From assembly GCF_900142925.1 (NCBI RefSeq), contig NZ_FRCN01000015.1, positions 186,001-250,000 of the forward strand: a DNA stretch of 64,000 nucleotides. The letters run 5' to 3'. Below, in pieces: positions 1 to 7,399 of the stretch (position 1 is its first letter; each line of letters starts with the position of its first letter). The notes under the pieces were generated by a model. The model did no database searches and was not told the origin of the DNA. It saw nothing but the letters and a program-made list of their open reading frames with translations. Made by a program: the position numbers and the translations under genes. Source of the stretch: Chitinophaga sp. CF418 (GTDB lineage Bacteria > Bacteroidota > Bacteroidia > Chitinophagales > Chitinophagaceae).

Positions 1-20
1 GAGTTGTTTTCAGTATCTGA

Positions 21-392
21 CTATACTGGCAATTTTATTTTTTCACGCTGAGTATTCCCCCATGCCGCCAGTGACCGGACGATGGGAACCAATGTTTTCC
101 CTTCCTCGGTTAACGCATATTCCACGCGCGGAGGTACTTCCGGAAATACAAAGCGCTCCACGAAGCCATGTTTTTCCAGCTCTTTTAATTGCTGCACAAG
201 CATGCGCTCGGAGATATTCGGGATAAGGGCTTTTAATTCACTGTAACGCATTCTCCTGTGACCCAGATGCCAGATGATACCTGGTTTCCATCGGCCTCCG
301 AGTATTCGCAATGCAATGGCCATTCCACATGTTTCATAAAGTTCTGTTGCATTAAGTGCATTTGTCGAAGTAGCTTTTCTCATTTCTAACAT
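21..392 (-). CDS. HxlR-family winged-helix transcriptional regulator
   Basis: This 123-residue protein matches the HxlR (DUF24) family of MarR-like winged-helix regulators, which usually sense electrophiles, quinones or oxidants and repress a neighbouring gene. The signature is visible: a Cys near the N terminus (CGMAIALRILGGRWKPGIIWHL), then the recognition-helix region RYSELKALIPNISERMLVQQLKELEKHGFVER read in two parts, and the wing with VEYALTEEGK. The start at 392 is an ATG; a second ATG lies three codons in (383). It is divergent from the SDR at 559, and a 17-bp dyad sits just upstream of its start with a second copy nearer the SDR, so autoregulation and control of the SDR are likely. 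The inducer is unknown. Confidence 0.93.
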   Translation of the reverse strand: MLEMRKATSTNALNATELYETCGMAIALRILGGRWKPGIIWHLGHRRMRYSELKALIPNISERMLVQQLKELEKHGFVERFVFPEVPPRVEYALTEEGKTLVPIVRSLAAWGNTQREKIKLPV

Positions 393-394
393 GT

Positions 395-411
395 TTGTTA
401 GTAGTTAACAA
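395..411. promoter_or_regulatory. Candidate HxlR operator, copy 1
   Basis: The sequence TTGTTAGTAGTTAACAA is an imperfect palindrome directly upstream of the hxlR-type start codon. It matches a second element at 472-488 in 15 of 17 positions. Position and duplication suggest it is the binding site of the regulator encoded at 21-392; this is inference. Confidence 0.55.
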
Positions 412-440
412 ATTCAATCCTGTTCTTCAAAGATAATTAT

Positions 441-457
441 AAAGTATCCGATACTTT
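441..457. promoter_or_regulatory. Perfect 7-3-7 palindrome between the two candidate operators
   Basis: AAAGTATCCGATACTTT is a perfect dyad with 7-bp arms and a 3-bp centre. It lies between the two related elements at 395-411 and 472-488. It may be a separate regulator site or part of the same control region. No factor can be assigned from sequence. Confidence 0.35.
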
Positions 458-471
458 CAATTCTTACTGTT

Positions 472-488
472 TTGTAAGTAATTAACAA
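472..488. promoter_or_regulatory. Candidate HxlR operator, copy 2
   Basis: TTGTAAGTAATTAACAA repeats the 395-411 element with two substitutions. Its centre is 77 bp from that of copy 1 and it lies upstream of the SDR promoter -7 element at 524-531, placing it near or above the -33 region. Confidence 0.55.
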
Positions 489-523
489 TTTCCCGTGTAC
501 TTATCCGGACCATTCCGCTATTC

Positions 524-531
524 TATGTTTG
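524..531 (+). promoter_or_regulatory. Bacteroidota -7 element for the SDR gene
   Basis: TATGTTTG matches the Bacteroidota -7 consensus TAnnTTTG. Transcription would begin near 538, so in-frame starts at 529 (TTG) lie upstream of or inside the promoter; this favours the ATG at 559 as the true start. Confidence 0.5.
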
Positions 532-558
532 CGCCTCAATAAATCAATGAGGATAATT

Positions 559-1293
559 ATGGAAACCAGAAACATTGTCTTAATTACAGGCGTAAGCAGA
601 AAAGAAGGTCTGGGATATGAAACCGCCAGACAATTGGCAGGGCAGGGCTATAAGGTGATCATCACCGCCAGGGATTACCAGAAGGCAGCACATCTTGCCG
701 CAACTATGCAAGAGGATAAACTGGATGTTGTACCTATGGAGCTGGACATCAGCAATGCAGAGAGCATTACGAAGTGTGTACAACATGTTACAGAACGATT
801 GGGTCGCCTGGATGTACTGATCAACAATGCAGGCGTTATGACAGATTTTACCTCTACTATCGCTACTGCTGACCTGGGCGTTGTGAAAGCATGCTTTGAC
901 AGCAATGTGTTTGGCCCCTGGCAGGCAACACAGGCATTCCTGCCATTGCTCAGGAAGAGCACTCAACCGCGTATTGTGAATGTCACCAGTGGTATGGGCT
1001 CTTATGACGATCCTGATTTTGGATTGCATCATTTCCCCGGAGTGCTGACAACATATGCACTGACGAAGCTAACATTCAATGCACTGACAGTAAAGGCCGC
1101 TAAAGAGTTGAAAGATGAAGGGATATTGGTGAATGCGGTATGTCCGGGTTTTACTGCCACTTATGAAGGATTGAAAGAGCAAGGCGCTAGACCAGTGGAA
1201 GAGGGGGCAAAAAGCATTGTGTGGGCTGCTACATTACCGGCAGACGGGCCTACGGGAGGTTTCTTCCGTGATGGGAAGTCATTGCCCTGGTAA
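559..1293 (+). CDS. Short-chain dehydrogenase/reductase (SDR)
   Basis: A classical SDR of 244 residues that would catalyse NAD(P)-dependent carbonyl or alcohol redox chemistry in the cytosol. Visible features are the glycine-rich cofactor loop (ITGVSRKEGLGYETA), the NNAG motif after the third strand, and the catalytic Ser (VTSGMGS) and Tyr-Lys (TTYALTK) residues. The length is normal for the family. I chose ATG 559 because AGGA lies a few bases upstream and because the apparent -7 promoter element covers the earlier TTG at 529. Substrate is not predictable. Divergence from an HxlR regulator with a shared duplicated dyad suggests induction by a reactive carbonyl or quinone, as known for other HxlR targets; that is inference. 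Confidence 0.9.
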   Translation: METRNIVLITGVSRKEGLGYETARQLAGQGYKVIITARDYQKAAHLAATMQEDKLDVVPMELDISNAESITKCVQHVTERLGRLDVLINNAGVMTDFTSTIATADLGVVKACFDSNVFGPWQATQAFLPLLRKSTQPRIVNVTSGMGSYDDPDFGLHHFPGVLTTYALTKLTFNALTVKAAKELKDEGILVNAVCPGFTATYEGLKEQGARPVEEGAKSIVWAATLPADGPTGGFFRDGKSLPW

Positions 1294-1295
1294 TG

Positions 1296-1349
1296 CCATA
1301 CAGTGAAAATAAAAAGCCCCTGCAGGGGCTTTTTATTTTCACTGTATGG
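1296..1349. terminator. Bidirectional terminator, perfect 54-bp palindrome
   Basis: Between the convergent SDR and receiver genes lies a perfect palindrome of 27-bp half-sites centred at 1322/1323. The core is AAAAAGCCCCTG/CAGGGGCTTTTT, giving a GC stem with A and T tracts that works as an intrinsic terminator in both directions. The outer TA-rich arms extend the symmetry far beyond what termination needs. Confidence 0.88.
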
Positions 1350-1350
1350 A

Positions 1351-1767
1351 TCACATATCTCTAAAAATTTCAGCAATTGCGCTTTTCAATTCTGAAGCCA
1401 GTAAAGGTTTCTTTAGCAATTTCAGCACCATCGGATTGGCATAGGTACGGCTGAGGTCTCCATAGTCAAGAGAAGATGATACCATGATAATATGGCATTG
1501 CGACTTGATCTTGGCAGGATAGCTGTAAAACGCCTCCAGGAATTCAAAACCATCCATCTCCGGCATTTGTATGTCCAGTAGCAAAACGGTAGGCGGTATC
1601 TTGGGTAGGGTGATATTGGAAGACAGGAATTCAAGCGCTTTGTTTGCGTTGTTAAAGGCAAGCACAGTTCTGCTGATCTGTTGCAGCGTAATAAGTCGCT
1701 CATGCAGCAGCAGATCTACTTCATTGTCATCTATGAGTATTACACGTAAATCAGGAATCGAAATCAT
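1351..1767 (-). CDS. Stand-alone response regulator receiver (CheY/Rcp1-like)
   Basis: A 138-residue single-domain receiver. The acidic pair is in LIDDNEVD (residues 12-14), the phospho-acceptor is Asp65 in LLLDIQMPEMDG, the switch Ser/Thr region is MVSSS (96-100) and the conserved Lys is in KKP near 120. It has no output domain, so it would act by protein-protein contact or as a phospho-relay intermediate. It is the last gene of a minus-strand locus and its start overlaps the end of the preceding receiver-kinase gene by 17 nt, indicating co-translation. The likely donor is one of the two histidine kinases encoded upstream in the same locus (inference). Confidence 0.93.
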   Translation of the reverse strand: MISIPDLRVILIDDNEVDLLLHERLITLQQISRTVLAFNNANKALEFLSSNITLPKIPPTVLLLDIQMPEMDGFEFLEAFYSYPAKIKSQCHIIMVSSSLDYGDLSRTYANPMVLKLLKKPLLASELKSAIAEIFRDM

Positions 1768-2848
1768 TTCTGTTGGGAATGCTTATTTCAAATTGTGTAC
1801 CTTCTCCATATTTTGATTCAACGTTGATAGTACCGCCAATTTTATTCAGCGCTTCTTTTACAATATACAAACCAATACCACTTCCTGGTTTATTATTATT
1901 TTTTGAACGGAAGAACATCTTGAAGATGTTGTTGAGATGCTCACTAAGTATACCTATCCCGTTATCTTCGATGGACAGGGTCGCTTTATGCGGCTCTACC
2001 TTCACTGACAGTAACACTTTCGGATTGCTTTCATCCGGTTTCTGGTATTTCACAGCATTCGAGATCAGGTTATTCAGAATAACACTGATACGGAAAGTAT
2101 CTCCTTTGAAATCTACCGGCTGGTCTACGTTCACCTGGAACTCGATGGCCGTGTTCTGATGGCGGAAAGATGCAATACACTCCTGGATGAGATGTTCAAA
2201 GTTGATCTTTTCATATTCCACATCCAACCTGGAATTGCGGTAGTATTCTATGATCTTCTGTATGAATCCATCCAGTTTGAGGATACATGCTTCTATCATA
2301 TTGAGATAACCGTTAGGGTCGGTCACCGAGTTATCAAGACGGCTCAGGTTGATAATACCGAGTACAGACATCAACGGAGAACGGAGGTCATGCGAAGTGG
2401 AATAGATAAAGCGGTTCAGCTCATCATTGATCTTTTCCAGTTCCAGGATTTTTTCCTTCAGCTGTTTGCGGGTAGAATATATTTCGAATGCATTGTTGAT
2501 GGTACGATGCAGTTCATGCTCATCCCAGGGCTTTTTGATGTAGGAAAAGATATGTCCTTTGTTGATAGCATCGATGATATCTTCTACATCCGTATAACCT
2601 GTCAGGAGTATACGCATGGGGTCGGGGAGGGTATCCTTTATTTCATTAAAGAATTCAACCCCTGTGGACACGGGCATTTTCTGGTCGGCAATGATGATGT
2701 GTACATCAATGCTTTTCAATAGCTGTTTGCCTTCCTGGGCAGAATTGGCGGTATAAATTTCATAACTTCTGCGGAACCCGGCTTTAAAAGCATTGAGGTT
2801 ATGAACTTCATCGTCAATGTACAAAATCCTGATACGGTTGTCTTTCAT
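1751..2848 (-). CDS. Receiver-histidine kinase hybrid (REC-HisKA-HATPase)
   Basis: A soluble 365-residue kinase with the receiver at the N terminus. REC spans about residues 5-120 with acidic IDDE (11-14), phospho-acceptor Asp55 in IIIADQKMP, and Lys in KKP (105-107). A short helix leads into HisKA with His153 in STSHDLRSP, then HATPase with N box (NNLISNAVKY), G1 (IEDNGIGI) and G2 (GSGIGLYIVKEAL). There is no transmembrane segment, so its input is presumably phosphorylation of its own receiver, perhaps by the membrane kinase encoded 67 bp upstream. It overlaps the receiver gene downstream. The architecture fits a phosphorelay: membrane kinase, REC-kinase, free receiver. Confidence 0.94.
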   Translation of the reverse strand: MKDNRIRILYIDDEVHNLNAFKAGFRRSYEIYTANSAQEGKQLLKSIDVHIIIADQKMPVSTGVEFFNEIKDTLPDPMRILLTGYTDVEDIIDAINKGHIFSYIKKPWDEHELHRTINNAFEIYSTRKQLKEKILELEKINDELNRFIYSTSHDLRSPLMSVLGIINLSRLDNSVTDPNGYLNMIEACILKLDGFIQKIIEYYRNSRLDVEYEKINFEHLIQECIASFRHQNTAIEFQVNVDQPVDFKGDTFRISVILNNLISNAVKYQKPDESNPKVLLSVKVEPHKATLSIEDNGIGILSEHLNNIFKMFFRSKNNNKPGSGIGLYIVKEALNKIGGTINVESKYGEGTQFEISIPNRNDFDS

Positions 2849-2915
2849 CCATTTTGGTTTTTGTCCGCAGGTTCAACTTTCAGGTTGATCAAATGGATTT
2901 TCCTGCGTGGGTATA

Positions 2916-5042
2916 CTAAGACGCATGAGCCGTTATGCTCATAGGTAAATATATAATAAATTCTGCACCTTTGTCAGGAGCAGTGATTACCTCTATGCGC
3001 CCGCTGTGCTTTTCGATAATGCTAAATACAATTGAAAGTCCAAGTCCGGTGCCTTCACCCACATCTTTGGTAGTAAAGAAAGGGTCGAAGATCTTTTCTT
3101 TCACTTTTTCTGTCATGCCGGGGCCTGTGTCTTTTATACTGATGAGGGCAAGACCGTTATCCTCTTTGGTGGTAATGGTTACCATCTCTTCACGGTCTTT
3201 GTTGTTTGTTTTTATGGCATTAAAGGCATTGGTCAGTATGTTCATGAACACCTGGTTCATTTTACCGGCATAGCACTCTATTTTGGGCAAAGAGCCATAT
3301 TCCCTTATTACTTTGACATTAGGTGGTATACTGTTTTTGAGTAGTACCAGTGTACTGTCCAGCCCTTCGTGCAGATCTACGGATTTAAGATCGCTTTCGT
3401 CCAGCCTGCTGAAGGTACGCAATCCTTTAACAATTTCCGATGTCCTGGTAGCGCCGTCTTCAATTCCTTTGATGAGGGAAGATATTTCATCATGGATGTA
3501 GTCAATATCTATTTCCTCTTTAAAAGCGGCAATCTCCTGAAGCGCGCCATGAATATCCGGAGACGCTGGCAATGCGTCATACTTTTCCAGCAGCGTTTTG
3601 ATATCCTGGATATCCAGCTTCAGTGGTTTTATATTAGAAGTGACAAAATTGATCGGATTATTTATTTCATGGGCGATACCGGCGGTCAGCTGACCGAGAG
3701 ATGCCATTTTCTCCCTTTCCACCAATTGAGTCTGTGCATCTTTCAGGTTCTTCATGGCTATGTTGAGTTCTTCGTTACTGGTTTGCAGTTCTTCTGTACG
3801 TTTATGCACTTTGTCTTCCAGTATGATATTTTGTTCCCTTACCAGGCGTTCATTTTCCTGGGATGCCTGTAGTGCTTCCGCCTTGAACAGGTTTATCTTA
3901 TAGGCCAGTGCAAAGGACAGGAGCAGGGCTTCCATGGCAGAACCTATCTGCAGGGCATAATAGGTAAATTCATTGTACGGCAGCACATTCGCATTCCGAA
4001 GCACAAATACCAGTACACTGAGTAGGAATATGGACCAGGCGATCAGGAAAAACCTGGCAGAGCTGTAGCCCATAAGGGTCATGCGTGCCGATATATATAA
4101 TACGCTGATGGCCGCGGCGCCTACAACCAACTGCACCCAGATCTGGGCAACGATATACATATCCAGCAGGGAGGGGATGAAACAGCCGATATAAAGGTAG
4201 ATAAGTATATTAATGAGCCGGTGTCCGGGCTTATAGTATTGTTTGGTGAGCAGGAACTGCTGGATGAACCATAACGCTGTCAATCCGTTTACTATGGGGA
4301 CCAGTACGGTAGCATGCTGGGCCATCCAGGGACTGTTGGGATAGATGAACCGGAAGGTAAAGCCCTGTAGTGTAGCCTGTGTGAGGCCTACAAATACGTT
4401 ATAGGATACATAGGTCAGATAGCTGGTATCCCTTGTGGACATGTATAGGAAAAGATTATAAAAGGACATGGCCAGTATAACCCCGATGTATAAGCCAAAT
4501 ATGAGTTCCCGGTAGTCATTTTTTTCCATTATCTGGTCCCGGGTACCTACAAAAATAGGTAGTTGTAATTGTTCTCCCGCTACCACCCTCAGGTAATACT
4601 GCCTGGTGGTATGAGGCCGTATGGCAAGGGGGAATATATAGTTCTGATGATCCACAGGCCGGTTGGAATAGCTGGTAAACTCGCCCAGATGGGTTGTTTT
4701 ATAGCTGCCATCGGGCTGTGTCTCAAACAGGGTAATATCGTCAATAGTAGGGTATTCTACTTCCAGCAGCAACTCATGCAGGTCAGATTCATTTGTGATA
4801 GTAAACCTTACCCAGTGGGTGTAGGGCGTGATCTGGAGATTGGGGACATTTTCATCCGGAGAAGTAAAAGGTGCTTTGGTTACCGATTTGATATCCAGTT
4901 TGTTAGTCTTATCGGTGTATATTTCGAGGTTCTTGCCGATCCTGGTTAGGGGCATATTGTTTTGGAACACGAAAGGAGGGGCTGCCTCCAATTGCTGGAA
5001 ACCAAAGAGAGTAAGGAGCAATAGAGCGATAAATCGGAACAT
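2916..5042 (-). CDS. 7TM-DISM sensor histidine kinase
   Basis: A 708-residue membrane kinase. A signal peptide (about 1-20) is followed by an extracytoplasmic 7TMR-DISMED2 beta-sandwich (about 30-165, with aromatic WVRFTITN and YYLRVVAGE), a seven-helix 7TMR-DISM membrane region (about 180-385), a coiled coil (about 385-445) and a HisKA domain with His458 in AGIAHEINNPINF. The HATPase domain shows DTGPGM and the GEGTGLGLSI box. DISM domains are thought to bind carbohydrates or other small ligands. It sits 20 bp downstream of the GNAT gene and upstream of the receiver-kinase, so it is the likely input of this locus. The ligand is unknown. Confidence 0.94.
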   Translation of the reverse strand: MFRFIALLLLTLFGFQQLEAAPPFVFQNNMPLTRIGKNLEIYTDKTNKLDIKSVTKAPFTSPDENVPNLQITPYTHWVRFTITNESDLHELLLEVEYPTIDDITLFETQPDGSYKTTHLGEFTSYSNRPVDHQNYIFPLAIRPHTTRQYYLRVVAGEQLQLPIFVGTRDQIMEKNDYRELIFGLYIGVILAMSFYNLFLYMSTRDTSYLTYVSYNVFVGLTQATLQGFTFRFIYPNSPWMAQHATVLVPIVNGLTALWFIQQFLLTKQYYKPGHRLINILIYLYIGCFIPSLLDMYIVAQIWVQLVVGAAAISVLYISARMTLMGYSSARFFLIAWSIFLLSVLVFVLRNANVLPYNEFTYYALQIGSAMEALLLSFALAYKINLFKAEALQASQENERLVREQNIILEDKVHKRTEELQTSNEELNIAMKNLKDAQTQLVEREKMASLGQLTAGIAHEINNPINFVTSNIKPLKLDIQDIKTLLEKYDALPASPDIHGALQEIAAFKEEIDIDYIHDEISSLIKGIEDGATRTSEIVKGLRTFSRLDESDLKSVDLHEGLDSTLVLLKNSIPPNVKVIREYGSLPKIECYAGKMNQVFMNILTNAFNAIKTNNKDREEMVTITTKEDNGLALISIKDTGPGMTEKVKEKIFDPFFTTKDVGEGTGLGLSIVFSIIEKHSGRIEVITAPDKGAEFIIYLPMSITAHAS

Positions 5043-5062
5043 GCGTTAAATTTATAGAAAAT

Positions 5063-5773
5063 TCACCGTTCACTCTTCACATTGGAATACTGCAAATTAG
5101 CAATTTCAAGGTTATAGCTCACTTCATAAGACCCTTTAGGTCCAACTTCTGTTTTGGTTTGGATCGGATTTTCGCGCAGATCGTAGATCAGCTCCCGTTC
5201 CTTGGGGTCTGCATTTTCCAGTTTATTAACATCGTTAATGAGCATTGCCGTGGCAATGAAGTCATCTTTGGGATAGAAGAAGGTGCCCTTATCTCCCAAT
5301 GATTCATCGATGGTGAAGCCGACCCTCTTGCCTATACGGGTGGTGATCGGGGCGCATAAAACGTGGAAATTGTCGATAGGCATCTGCGTTGCCAGTACTA
5401 CGCCTGCCCTGGCCAGCACCTGGCTACCGATACCCATGCCGGCTACTTCTTTTGAGTTCCACATAGCACAGATCTCTGCGCTGCCGTTTCTGACAACATC
5501 ATATATTTTCGGATCGTATTTGCCGATAGCAGTTTCTATAGGCAGCGGCAATATGCCGTCAGCCAGTTGTACGCGGGCGCCGCCGTATGTTTTGGTGCGT
5601 GTTTCATCCTCTACAATAATCACGATGCTATTTTCATGGTGCATCCAGTCCGCACTGCCGGATGTGATTTTAGCAATGCCAAAGTATATTTCCAATAACC
5701 GGAGATGGCCATTATAAAAACGAAGACAAGCCTCCGGATCATCTGGCGCTTTAAAAGCCCTTACTGTAATCAT
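5063..5773 (-). CDS. GNAT-fold acyltransferase, distantly like autoinducer or N-acyl amino acid synthases
   Basis: A 236-residue protein whose middle fits a GNAT acyltransferase: a beta-strand block GGARVQLADG followed by LPIE, then SAEICAMWNSKEVAGMGIGSQ ending in a G-G-G-like acyl-CoA loop (AGMGIGS), then ATQMPIDNFHVLCAP. The arrangement of a basic residue plus LPIE followed by a Glu before the pyrophosphate loop recalls the LuxI/FeeM branch of the GNAT fold, but I cannot align it with certainty. It lies between an E1-like gene and a membrane histidine kinase on the same strand. It could make an acylated signal or modify a protein. Substrate and product are unknown. Confidence 0.7.
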   Translation of the reverse strand: MITVRAFKAPDDPEACLRFYNGHLRLLEIYFGIAKITSGSADWMHHENSIVIIVEDETRTKTYGGARVQLADGILPLPIETAIGKYDPKIYDVVRNGSAEICAMWNSKEVAGMGIGSQVLARAGVVLATQMPIDNFHVLCAPITTRIGKRVGFTIDESLGDKGTFFYPKDDFIATAMLINDVNKLENADPKERELIYDLRENPIQTKTEVGPKGSYEVSYNLEIANLQYSNVKSER

Positions 5774-5880
5774 GATATTGCATCTGGGTACTCCTTAAAA
5801 AAGATCAGGCCGGGAAATGAGCGGACCGGCTGTTGCGATTTCGATTGCAAAGGACATCTATTTCCGCTCACCCCGAATTA

Positions 5881-6996
5881 TTAAACAATTATTTGTTCAA
5901 AATCTACATAATACCTGCCAGAGCTTTTGAACTGATCGAGCAGTATTCTCCTGCAAGTATCCGTTACTACGGCTCCGCCCAGTACAACAGAAGATGCCAG
6001 TTGAGGCCAGGTCGTAATAGTCTTTCCTATCTGGCCTAAAGAGTATTTCATTCTTTCGGACATGTCATCCAATGCAACCATAGGGCGAAATATGGGTAGT
6101 TTCTCTGCATCCGTAAGCCCGCGAAGGCTCTTTAAATCTATATCGGGTATAAAGCCGTGCAATAAGGGTCTGTCGGGTTCCAGGTCAAAACGTTCTACAT
6201 CCACCATGCCCCTGTCATTGGTATCCATCACAACAGGTATGCCAAGGGACTTGGCTTTCATCCTGCTCAATATTTTTATATCTATACCATCACATTCTTC
6301 TACCAGGATATCGAGATTACCGTCTTTCGTAAAGAAGTCATCCAGATTTTCTTCGGTGGCGCCATCCGTGTAAATCACAACTTTGATAAATGGGTCCAGC
6401 TCCGCTATTTCCCGGGCTGCTATTACCACTTTGTGAACCTGTATGCTGTGAATACCGGTACGGATCCTGTTCATATTGGTCAGCTCAACCTTGTCAAAAT
6501 CGGTCAGCCTTAATTCTCCGCATACTCTTTCCATCGCCAGGGTAAGCGCAATGGATTGACCTACAGAAAGGCCAATAACGCCTATTTTCTTACCGCTTAG
6601 CATGGATATCTCCTCATCGGTGATCTTTTGTTTATTCCTGCTGGTACGTAGTTCAATGAAATCCTTTTCGTCGACAATATGTACCACCCTGTGCGACCAT
6701 GGGTAGTACACCCATACGCCAAAGGCATGAAGCGGTGTAGTACCAACATATTCGCTGATCTTTTGTTCAGATTCTTCTTCCGTAAGCCGTTTGGTAGGGT
6801 TGCGGATTTTCATCAGCTCCCTTAGCTGGGAATGAATCTGGTCATATACGCGTATATGAGGATTAGCCGCTAATAAAGCCAGTAAATCGGCATATTGTTC
6901 TTCCTGCTGCAATCGATAAAATACTGGTGTATAATTATCCGGCTCTGTCCGTTGCTTACTGATATAATGCTCTAGTTCTGTCATTTTGCCTGGCAT
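5881..6996 (-). CDS. E1/ThiF-like adenylyltransferase (Rv1355c-type N-terminal region)
   Basis: A 371-residue protein of the ThiF/MoeB/HesA superfamily, which adenylates a carboxylate using ATP. The Rossmann loop reads IGLSVGQS (141-148), followed by the acidic strand end LTDFDKVELTNMNR (D166, D168, N174, N176, R177), Lys189 (VHKVVIAARE) and the ECDGID segment (about 234-239). These are the usual ATP and Mg contacts. I see no CxxC zinc pairs and no Cys at the catalytic-thiol position after the adenylation core, so thioester transfer is unlikely. The domain resembles the front half of mycobacterial Rv1355c, without the nitroreductase-like second half (from memory of that family). The start could be ATG 6996 or ATG 6984; the latter has AGG at a suitable spacing. 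Confidence 0.82.
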   Translation of the reverse strand: MPGKMTELEHYISKQRTEPDNYTPVFYRLQQEEQYADLLALLAANPHIRVYDQIHSQLRELMKIRNPTKRLTEEESEQKISEYVGTTPLHAFGVWVYYPWSHRVVHIVDEKDFIELRTSRNKQKITDEEISMLSGKKIGVIGLSVGQSIALTLAMERVCGELRLTDFDKVELTNMNRIRTGIHSIQVHKVVIAAREIAELDPFIKVVIYTDGATEENLDDFFTKDGNLDILVEECDGIDIKILSRMKAKSLGIPVVMDTNDRGMVDVERFDLEPDRPLLHGFIPDIDLKSLRGLTDAEKLPIFRPMVALDDMSERMKYSLGQIGKTITTWPQLASSVVLGGAVVTDTCRRILLDQFKSSGRYYVDFEQIIV

Positions 6997-7399
6997 ATAA
7001 TTTTATGAACAATGATGGCAATTCAAAATGGTTATGTATGGTCAATTAGTTAGTATGTTTAGTGTATTCTTGCATGGTAAGGGCCTGGTGACAAAGGCAA
7101 GCTCGTTAATTCACTACATATATCATATACTCACTATGTAGTCCGGGATAAATGTTGTTTATAGTACACAAGTAAAGAAAAAGTTAAAGTTTCACATGAA
7201 AGCGTATGGTAAAATAACAATTAATTTGAAAAGATTGTGAAATGACGTCGTTATTTTAGTGAGAATCTGTGTTTTAATGACAATTGTTCGATGGCCGGTG
7301 CAACTCATGAAATAAATTTCTATAATATTGGTGTAGAATTTGCTGTTTTGGCTTTACCATTGAAGTTCTTTATTCATCATAATTTTAATGCCTTAGTAT
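6997..7399. promoter_or_regulatory. Intergenic region between divergent E1-like and SOD genes
   Basis: This 403-bp AT-rich region must hold the promoters of two divergent transcription units. I find no clear TAnnTTTG element at good spacing for either. A small inverted repeat, ACTACATA (7113-7120) and TATGTAGT (7135-7142), is the only dyad I can point to. The short open frame at 7291-7494 has no family likeness and overlaps the SOD start, so I do not call it. Confidence 0.4.

Noticed and set aside
2159..2722. A 187-codon plus-strand frame inside the receiver-kinase gene
   Set aside because: It is the antisense shadow of a kinase with all motifs intact.
5774..5880. A riboswitch or attenuator between the E1-like and GNAT genes
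   Set aside because: Only an 8-bp inverted repeat (TGAGCGGA and TCCGCTCA) with a 38-bp loop is seen; that is too weak to call.
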